Below are positions 58,785 to 64,000 of a stretch of 64,000 nucleotides of DNA, piece after piece (position 1 is the first letter of the stretch; every line of letters starts with the position of its first letter). The position numbers and the translations under genes were made by a program. The stretch comes from Mycobacterium triplex (GTDB lineage Bacteria > Actinomycetota > Actinomycetes > Mycobacteriales > Mycobacteriaceae): NCBI RefSeq assembly GCF_000689255.1, contig NZ_HG964446.1, positions 1,478,484 through 1,542,483 on the forward strand, written 5' to 3'. Under the pieces are notes generated by a model. The model worked only from the letters and a program-made list of their open reading frames with translations. It was not told the DNA's origin and made no database searches.

Positions 58785-59186
58785 TCACAGCCCGGCGATC
58801 ACGATGCCGATGCCGGCGACCATCGAGACCGACAGCGACGCCAGCAGGAAACTGACGATCCCCTCCTTGGCCGCCGTGGCCTCGTGGTCGCCGGTCGCGA
58901 TCGGCGCCAGTTTGCGCCCGGCGCCCCACGCCGCGGCAAGCAACGACGCGATCCAGTTCGCATAGGCCGCGTAGACGACAAGCACGACCGCCGCCAGCGC
59001 CCACCCATCGGGCAAGTGGATGTGCGGCCAGAGCAGGCCGAGCACCACCAGGAACATGCCGTTGAGGACCGCCTCGAGGTGGCTCGCCAGCGCCATGCGC
59101 GGGTTCTTCAATGCCGGGACGACGAACCCGGTCAGCAGGCCGAGCAGAAACAGAACCAGTCCGAGTGCGAACAACGCCTTCTGCAT
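58785..59186 (-). CDS. Four-helix membrane protein, hydroxylaminobenzene-mutase-like
   Basis: A 133-residue protein from ATG at 59186 (MQKALFALGLVLFLLGLLTG). Four hydrophobic helices are joined by short loops, with ASHLEAVLNGMFLVVLGLLW in the second. Size and the HLE...NG helix resemble hydroxylaminobenzene mutases (HabA/HabB), which isomerise hydroxylaminobenzene to aminophenol in nitroarene breakdown. That assignment is from memory of the family and is not firm. Confidence 0.6.
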   Translation of the reverse strand: MQKALFALGLVLFLLGLLTGFVVPALKNPRMALASHLEAVLNGMFLVVLGLLWPHIHLPDGWALAAVVLVVYAAYANWIASLLAAAWGAGRKLAPIATGDHEATAAKEGIVSFLLASLSVSMVAGIGIVIAGL

Positions 59187-59245
59187 GCCAGAACAGTAGG
59201 AGCGCCAGGCTGCTCGCGCCAGCGATTCGACTAGGGTGAATTGCC

Positions 59246-59896
59246 ATGTCGCCGAAAGCTTCCCTGGACGCCGCCCACAGCGCGATCCGCGCCTTCTGGG
59301 AGGAAGAGGGCGCACGCTATGACCAGAAGGACGCCCACGGCATCTTCTCCGAGGCCGAACGTCAGCTATGGACGGGATCCTTGGGTGCGATCCCGCCCGC
59401 CTCCCGGGTGCTCGACATCGCCACCGGCACGGGGTTCGTCGCGCTGCTGCTGGCCGAGCTTGGTCACCAAGTGACCGGGTACGACGCGTCGCAGGCGATG
59501 CTGGCGCACGCGCGCGCCAAGGCCGCCGAGCGCGCGATGGCCATCACCTTCGTGGAGGGTGTGACCGAACGACTGCCGTTTCCCGACGCCAGTTTCGACG
59601 CCGTGACGGCCCGGCATTTCATCTGGACCCTGGTCGAACCCGACAAGGCCTTTGCCGAATGGCGCCGTGTCCTGACACCGGGCGGGACGCTGGTCGCCGA
59701 CTGCTCGCTGAACACGCAAGTGGCGGCGCATCACTACTCCGACGACGTGGCGGCGGCGTTGCCGTTCAGCGGCGTCGGCGACCCCGCCCCGATTGTCGAC
59801 GCGCTGCGGGCAGCGGGATTCGCCGACGTCGACGTCCATATCGTCGACGACGACGGCCAGCGCCGACGGGCCGTGCTGTGCGCCCGGGCCGGCTAG
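59246..59896 (+). CDS. Class I SAM-dependent methyltransferase
   Basis: A 216-residue protein with the standard fold: VLDIATGTGFVALLLAELGH (motif I), VTGYDASQAMLAHARAKAAE, ERLPFPDASFDAVTARHFIW and LTPGGTLVADCSL. It resembles the UbiE/biotin-synthesis type with a wide range of small-molecule acceptors. The substrate is unknown. It ends with a 4-bp overlap on the TetR gene, tail to tail. Confidence 0.88.
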   Translation: MSPKASLDAAHSAIRAFWEEEGARYDQKDAHGIFSEAERQLWTGSLGAIPPASRVLDIATGTGFVALLLAELGHQVTGYDASQAMLAHARAKAAERAMAITFVEGVTERLPFPDASFDAVTARHFIWTLVEPDKAFAEWRRVLTPGGTLVADCSLNTQVAAHHYSDDVAAALPFSGVGDPAPIVDALRAAGFADVDVHIVDDDGQRRRAVLCARAG

Positions 59897-60693
59897 CGAT
59901 GCGGCGTCGTGACGGCGCGCGTGAAGTTCTCGGCGAAGACGTCACAGACCGTGTCGACGTCGGGCATCGACCACCCGGCGGCGTTCGGCAGCACGGGCCG
60001 GGTGAGCGTGTGAATCAGGATGGGGCCCAACAGTTGTTGGGCCAGCAGCGGTAGGGGCATGTCGCGGACACGCCCGGCACGGATCTCGCGCTCGAACCAC
60101 CGGCCGAGCACGGCTAGCAGGCGCGGCGGACCGTAGGCCGCCAGGGATTGCACGGCGGGACTGGCGGGCCGCGCGAAAGCTTCGGCGAAAATCGCCGGCG
60201 CAACGCGGGGTTCGCGGCTCAGCGCGTTCGCCACCGTCCGGTAGAAACCGCGCACCATTTCCAGCAGGTCATCGCTGGGGTCCGCCAGGTATTCCTCGAT
60301 GTCGAGGATCGGGCTGTGCTGTTCGAAGACCGCTCGCATCAACTCGTCCCGGCCGCCGAAAACCGCGTGCAGGCTGTAAACCGAGCAATTCGCGCGGGCG
60401 GCGACGGCTTCCAATGTTGCTGCGGCAAGGCCAGATTCGCTGATCAGCGCTGCCGCGGCAGCCACCGCCCGGCGGCGAACGGGAGGTAAGCCGCCGGGAT
60501 CGACGCCGGCGGCGCGAACCGCGTCGTTCAGCGCGGTGCGGGATCCGTCAAAACGCCGCAGCAGGGTGCTGCGGGAGATGCCGGCCTCCTCGGCGATCAT
60601 CGCGACGGGAACGTCGGCCACATCCCTGCCCAGTTTTTCTGCGGCGCGCAGCGCGGCCTCCACCACTTCCGGTGCAGATACCGATCGGGCCAT
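59893..60693 (-). CDS. TetR-family regulator with two helix-turn-helix segments
   Basis: A 266-residue protein from ATG at 60693. An N-terminal HTH (DVPVAMIAEEAGISRSTLLR, about 25-44) is followed after 45 residues by a second, TetR-type HTH (LAAATLEAVAARANCSVYSL) and GGRDELMRAVFEQH. The C-terminal part (about 130-266) is the ligand/dimer domain. It is divergent from the flavin monooxygenase at 60772 with a palindromic site between them, so it probably represses that gene and itself. The ligand is unknown. Confidence 0.85.
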   Translation of the reverse strand: MARSVSAPEVVEAALRAAEKLGRDVADVPVAMIAEEAGISRSTLLRRFDGSRTALNDAVRAAGVDPGGLPPVRRRAVAAAAALISESGLAAATLEAVAARANCSVYSLHAVFGGRDELMRAVFEQHSPILDIEEYLADPSDDLLEMVRGFYRTVANALSREPRVAPAIFAEAFARPASPAVQSLAAYGPPRLLAVLGRWFEREIRAGRVRDMPLPLLAQQLLGPILIHTLTRPVLPNAAGWSMPDVDTVCDVFAENFTRAVTTPHR

Positions 60694-60713
60694 TTCCAGC
60701 TCCTCCGCCCATG

Positions 60714-60735
60714 TGATACATTGCTTTATGTAACA
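60714..60735. promoter_or_regulatory. Inverted repeat, candidate TetR operator
   Basis: TGATACAT (60714-60721) and ATGTAACA (60728-60735) form arms matching at seven of eight positions across a six-base spacer. A second near-palindrome, TAACATGTAA, overlaps at 60731-60740. The AT-rich island lies in the 78-bp divergent gap between regulator and monooxygenase. Confidence 0.6.
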
Positions 60736-60771
60736 TGTAAGTATATTCCAAAACTTCACCAGGAGCACACC

Positions 60772-61980
60772 ATGACGCAAGTTATGCAGACCCAGGTCTG
60801 TGTTGCCGGTGGCGGGCCCGCCGGCCTCGTTCACGCGCTGCTGCTCGCCCGGGCCGGAATCCGGGTCGTCGTCTTGGAAAAACACAACGACTTCCTGCGC
60901 GACTTCCGCGGTGACACCGTGCACCCGAGCACCCTGCGGATCATGGACGAGCTCGGATTCATCGACGAGTTCCTGAAGCTGCCGCACACCAAGATCGACC
61001 GCCTTGCCTTCGACACCGGCGGCTCGATTCGCACCTTCGGCAACTTCAAGGTGCTCAAACGGCTCGGCTTCAAGCAGCCCTACATCGCGATGATGCCGCA
61101 GTGGGACTTTCTTGACTTCCTCGCTGAAAAGGCTTCTGCCTACCCGGAATTCACCTTGATCAGGAACGCGGAGGTCACCGATCTGATCTTCGACGGCGAC
61201 CGGGTGGTCGGGGTGCGTACGCCGGATCTGGAGGTTCGGGCCGAGTTGGTGGTAGCCGCCGACGGCCGCAAGTCCGCGGTGCGTGCGGCGGCGGGGTTGC
61301 CGATCGCCGCCGCGCATTCCCCGATGGACGTGCTGTGGTTCCGGCTGAAGTGGCGCCCCGGTGACCCTCGGGAACTGTTCGGAGTAATTCGCAAGGGCCT
61401 GCTGATGGCCATGATCTACCGGGGCGACTACTGGCAGGTCGCCTATCTGATGCCGAAGGGAGCCAGCCCACGGGGCGGATCGCTGGAGGACTTCAAGGAG
61501 CGCATCGTCACCGCGCAGCCGCGGCTGCGTGAGCATGTCAACGACTTGACCTCGTGGGACGACACCAGCGAGCTCGACGTGCGGGTAGACCGGCTCGAGA
61601 CCTGGTGGCGCACCGGGCTGTTGTGCATCGGCGATGCCGCACACGCGATGTCACCGGCCGGCGGGGTCGGCATCAACCTTGCCGTCGCCGATGCGGTGGC
61701 CGCCGCCAACATCCTGTGCGCCCCGCTGCGCGAGGGCCGGCTGACCGACGCCGACCTGGCCAAGGTGCAGCGCCGTCGGGAACTGCCCACCCGGATCATT
61801 CAGGCGGGTCAGGTGCTGGTGCAGGACAGGGCGGTCGCGCCCAATTTGAGCGGTGACCTGTCCCCGATCCAGGTTCCGAAGATCATCGGATGGGGCCCGC
61901 TGCAGGCGCTTCCGCCGATTTTCGTCGGGCGCGGCTTCCGGCCCGAACACGTCCGCACTCCCGACGTGCACGCCGCCTGA
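60772..61980 (+). CDS. FAD-dependent monooxygenase (aromatic hydroxylase type)
   Basis: A 402-residue flavoprotein. VCVAGGGPAGLVHALLLARAG (FAD Rossmann), RGDTVHPSTLRIMDELG (second FAD contact), ELVVAADGRKSAVRAAAG (DG motif) and LLCIGDAAHAMSPAGGVGIN (GD motif) give the class A hydroxylase pattern. These enzymes hydroxylate aromatic or related substrates with NAD(P)H and O2. The ATG at 60772 follows AGGAGC. It is probably controlled by the divergent double-HTH TetR protein, and a substrate-like ligand may induce it. Confidence 0.9.
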   Translation: MTQVMQTQVCVAGGGPAGLVHALLLARAGIRVVVLEKHNDFLRDFRGDTVHPSTLRIMDELGFIDEFLKLPHTKIDRLAFDTGGSIRTFGNFKVLKRLGFKQPYIAMMPQWDFLDFLAEKASAYPEFTLIRNAEVTDLIFDGDRVVGVRTPDLEVRAELVVAADGRKSAVRAAAGLPIAAAHSPMDVLWFRLKWRPGDPRELFGVIRKGLLMAMIYRGDYWQVAYLMPKGASPRGGSLEDFKERIVTAQPRLREHVNDLTSWDDTSELDVRVDRLETWWRTGLLCIGDAAHAMSPAGGVGINLAVADAVAAANILCAPLREGRLTDADLAKVQRRRELPTRIIQAGQVLVQDRAVAPNLSGDLSPIQVPKIIGWGPLQALPPIFVGRGFRPEHVRTPDVHAA

Positions 61981-62085
61981 CGCCCGCGGGTGCCCCGCAG
62001 ATCTGCCGGCTCGTGCAACGCCGGAGTTCGCCTCCGGCATGCGATCGCCTAACCCCGCGGTTGTAGGAGGACATGGCTATCAGAC

Positions 62086-62099
62086 TGCGGATTGCGGAT
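62086..62099 (+). repeat. 7-bp tandem duplication causing a frameshift at a gene start
   Basis: TGCGGAT is repeated exactly (62086-62092 and 62093-62099). Reading from ATG 62073, the extra seven bases shift the frame. Deleting one copy gives M-A-I-R-L-R-I-P-N-F-S-Y-G-T-P, which joins the downstream LLM frame perfectly. Confidence 0.9.
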
Positions 62100-62991
62100 C
62101 CCGAATTTTTCCTATGGCACCCCCGTGGCCGACCTATTTCCCGCGGTCAAAGCGCAGGCCGCGGAACCCGAGGCCGCCGGCTTCGACACCGTGCTCTTGA
62201 TGGACCACTTCTATCAATTGCCCGGATTGGGCGAGCCCGACGAACCCATGCTCGAGGCTTATACGGCGCTCGGGGCGCTGGCCACGGCCACCGAGCGGGT
62301 GCAACTGTCGACGTTGGTGACCGGCAACACCTATCGCAATCCGACCCTGCTCGCCAAGGTGATCACGACCCTGGACGTCGTCAGCGCGGGGCGGGCCGTC
62401 CTGGGCATCGGCGCCGGATGGTTCGAGCTCGAGCACAGGCAGCTGGGATTCGACTTCGACACCTTCACCGAGCGGTTCGAGAAGCCCGAGGAGGCGCTGC
62501 AGATCATCGTGCCGATGCTGCACGGCGAGCGACCCACCTTCGACGGGAAGTGGTATCACACCGAGAGCGCCATCAACGAGCCCCGATACCGAGACCACAT
62601 CCCGGTCATGCTCGGCGGCAGCGGTGAAAAGAAGACGTTCCGATCGGCCGCCCGCTACGCCGATCACCTCAACCTCATCGCCGACATCGACGAGCTACCG
62701 CACAAGCTACATGTGCTGCGCCGGCGGTGTGCCGAAATCGACCGGGACCCAGCCACTTTGGAGACCAGCACGTTGCTGACCGTCGTGCTGGACGACGCAC
62801 CTCGCGACATCGGCGGGGCGCGTGGTGGCCGGGCGGTCATCGGCAGTCCGGACCAGGTGGCCGACGAGATCAAGCGCCGAGTGCTCGACGTAGGCGTCGA
62901 CGGCGTGATCGTCAACCTTCCGACCCACGGCTACACGCCTGGGGTCGTCACGAAGGTTGGTGAAGTGCTCAGGCCGCTCGTCGACGCCTAA
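62092..62991 (+). CDS. LLM-class F420-dependent oxidoreductase, start frameshifted
   Basis: From TTG 62092 the frame encodes 299 residues of an F420 LLM protein: RIPNFSYGTPVADLFP, FDTVLLMDHFYQLPGLG, LVTGNTYRNPTLLAKVITTL, GRAVLGIGAGWFELEHRQLG and VMLGGSGEKKTF. The expected start is ATG 62073, two bases after AGGAGG at 62065-62070, but a 7-bp duplication puts it out of frame with the rest. TTG 62092 has no ribosome-binding site, so expression may be weak, absent or phase-variable, unless the duplication is a sequencing error. Apart from the first residues the gene is intact. The substrate is unknown; it lies downstream of the monooxygenase. Confidence 0.82.
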   Translation: MRIPNFSYGTPVADLFPAVKAQAAEPEAAGFDTVLLMDHFYQLPGLGEPDEPMLEAYTALGALATATERVQLSTLVTGNTYRNPTLLAKVITTLDVVSAGRAVLGIGAGWFELEHRQLGFDFDTFTERFEKPEEALQIIVPMLHGERPTFDGKWYHTESAINEPRYRDHIPVMLGGSGEKKTFRSAARYADHLNLIADIDELPHKLHVLRRRCAEIDRDPATLETSTLLTVVLDDAPRDIGGARGGRAVIGSPDQVADEIKRRVLDVGVDGVIVNLPTHGYTPGVVTKVGEVLRPLVDA

Positions 62992-63101
62992 TCGTCCCGC
63001 ATTCGCCGACTGGCCCCCCGGGCAGATATTCGCTCTAAACCCAGCGGAGGACCCTTCCCTTCGTTGAGCGAAAAGACAACCGGTGTGCGACGATTCGGCG
63101 C

Positions 63102-63914
63102 GTGGCCAAACAGTACGCGTGGTCGAACAATGAGCGGGAACGTGACCGGCTCGCGCGGCAAGGTGAACAGCTGCGACCTGCCACGGAAAAGTTGTTCCGC
63201 GCCGCCGGCATCGGTCCCGGCGCGCGAGTTCTCGACTGCGGGTCGGGCGGCGGCGATGTTTCACTGATTGTTGCCGATCTCGTCACGTCGTCGGGCGAAG
63301 TCCTGGGCATCGACCGCGACCCCGACAACGTCGAGGCCGCGAACCGCCGCGTGGCCGACATGGGGCTGTCGCATGTTCGCTTCGAAACCGGTGACATCTC
63401 CGTCCCGCCACAGGGCCCGTTCGACGCGATCGTCGGCCGGTTGGTGTTGATGTATCAGCCCGACCTCGAGGCCGTGCTGCGTGCCCTCGCCGGCCGGCTC
63501 GTGGCCGGAGGCGTGATGGCCTTCCTCGAGTTCGAACACATGTCATCGGCCGGCGTGATGATGTCGCCGCAGAGCCCGTCGATCGAACAGCTTTCGCGGT
63601 GGATGACCGCGGGATTTGCAGCCACCGGCGTTCCGGAACGGGTCGCGTCGCGGTTGCCGTCGGCGCTGCGTTCGGTCGGCCTCGTCCCGCAGCCGCCGTA
63701 TGAGCTGTCCGGGCTCGTCTTTCACGGCGCCGACGTGGTGGAGCACGTGAGCACACTGCTGCGGGGGCTGTCGGGTGTGCTGACCGCCAACGGCATCGCG
63801 AGCGAGGATGAACTCGACATCGACATCTTCGCCGAGCGGGTCAGGGTGGAGTGCGGCCCGGACCCGGTGTTGATGGTGAGCCCGAACCTGGCGGTGTGGG
63901 CCAAAAAGCCCTAG
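63102..63914 (+). CDS. Class I SAM-dependent methyltransferase
   Basis: A 270-residue protein from GTG at 63102. GARVLDCGSGGGDVSLIVAD (motif I), SSGEVLGIDRDPDNVEAANR, VRFETGDISVPPQGPFDAIV and LVAGGVMAFLEFEH fit a methyltransferase of the UbiE/CMAS-like type. The C-terminal part (about 160-260) probably binds the substrate, which is unknown. The 110-bp gap upstream shows no other gene. Confidence 0.88.
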   Translation: MAKQYAWSNNERERDRLARQGEQLRPATEKLFRAAGIGPGARVLDCGSGGGDVSLIVADLVTSSGEVLGIDRDPDNVEAANRRVADMGLSHVRFETGDISVPPQGPFDAIVGRLVLMYQPDLEAVLRALAGRLVAGGVMAFLEFEHMSSAGVMMSPQSPSIEQLSRWMTAGFAATGVPERVASRLPSALRSVGLVPQPPYELSGLVFHGADVVEHVSTLLRGLSGVLTANGIASEDELDIDIFAERVRVECGPDPVLMVSPNLAVWAKKP

Positions 63915-63934
63915 CCGTCAGCAACGATGGAATC

Positions 63935-64000
63935 ATGACCGTCATGAGGACCCACCGGCTCGGCGCATCGGTCATGGCCTTCGTTGCCTATACCGCGGTG
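63935..64000 (+). CDS. Start of an unidentified gene cut by the window edge
   Basis: An open frame of 22 codons from ATG 63935 (MTVMRTHRLGASVMAFVAY) runs to the edge. A basic start followed by a hydrophobic stretch suggests a signal peptide or first membrane helix. Too little is present to identify it. Confidence 0.35.
   Translation, partial: MTVMRTHRLGASVMAFVAYTAV

Noticed and set aside
62073..62627. 184-codon frame starting at the well-placed ATG 62073
   Set aside because: After the seventh residue it leaves the conserved LLM sequence and becomes Arg/Gly-rich. It is the out-of-frame product of the 7-bp duplication and not a separate gene.

Overview
The window is a high-GC actinobacterial chromosome segment that I read as a Mycobacterium, most likely a non-tuberculous and probably slow-growing species. 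The evidence is gene content and order: an ESX-4 type VII secretion locus (eccB4, mycP4, eccD4, eccC4, a secretion-associated protein, esxU, esxT), cutinase-like proteins beside it, groES-groEL1 with a histidine-rich GroEL1 tail, an rmlB-rmlC pair close to infA-rpmJ-rpsM-rpsK-rpsD-rpoA-rplQ-truA, and glmM ... glmS ... nnr-gadB-alr ... tsaE-tsaB-rimI-tsaD-groES. From memory this matches the M. tuberculosis Rv3417c-Rv3465 neighbourhood, with several insertions. I see no IS element, prophage, CRISPR array, rRNA or tRNA.

Layout. 1-5.5 kb is accessory: a truncated mmsA, a flavin oxidoreductase, and an ECF sigma factor followed by a Rieske protein, a cupredoxin lipoprotein, a Tat-type metallophosphoesterase and a small membrane protein. 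These form two groups coupled by ATGA overlaps, and each group is preceded by a related 26-bp motif. 5.4-16.8 kb is one long minus-strand run: a receiver/flavin-reductase fusion, its probable histidine kinase, two paralogous LLM-class F420 oxidoreductases, rmlB, rmlC and four tandem membrane acyltransferases. 17-21.7 kb holds infA, rpmJ and the alpha ribosomal operon up to truA. 21.8-26 kb holds an NCS1-type permease with a C-terminal Cys/His tail and three cutinase-like secreted hydrolases. 26-35.7 kb is ESX-4. 36-38.4 kb is rplM-rpsI-glmM. 38.5-46.8 kb holds a WXG100-size protein and its large Pro/acidic partner, an LLM protein, a hydrolase, glmS, two DUF4436 paralogs and a rhomboid-like protein. 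46.8-55.7 kb holds a methyltransferase, nnr, gadB, alr, a hydrolase and the t6A genes. 55.7-58 kb is the CIRCE-controlled groES-groEL1 operon. 58-64 kb is variable metabolism: a Pro-rich membrane protein, a small membrane protein resembling hydroxylaminobenzene mutases, two methyltransferases, a double-HTH TetR regulator divergent from a flavin monooxygenase, and an LLM oxidoreductase whose start appears frameshifted by a 7-bp tandem duplication.

Most worth following up: (1) the ECF sigma/Rieske pair, where the Rieske protein has an N-terminal cytoplasmic segment and a membrane helix and may be a redox-sensing anti-sigma factor; (2) the cyclic-nucleotide-type histidine kinase with a receiver/reductase fusion that lacks redox cysteines; (3) the four-copy acyltransferase array downstream of the rhamnose genes; (4) the WXG-like/large partner pair near ESX-4; (5) the attenuator-like hairpin in the infA leader; (6) the 7-bp duplication at 62086-62099.

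No gene-free stretch exceeds about 270 bp. The larger gaps (16821-17089, 17459-17649, 35737-35977, 42134-42324, 55653-55891) hold leader structures, promoters or terminators as listed.
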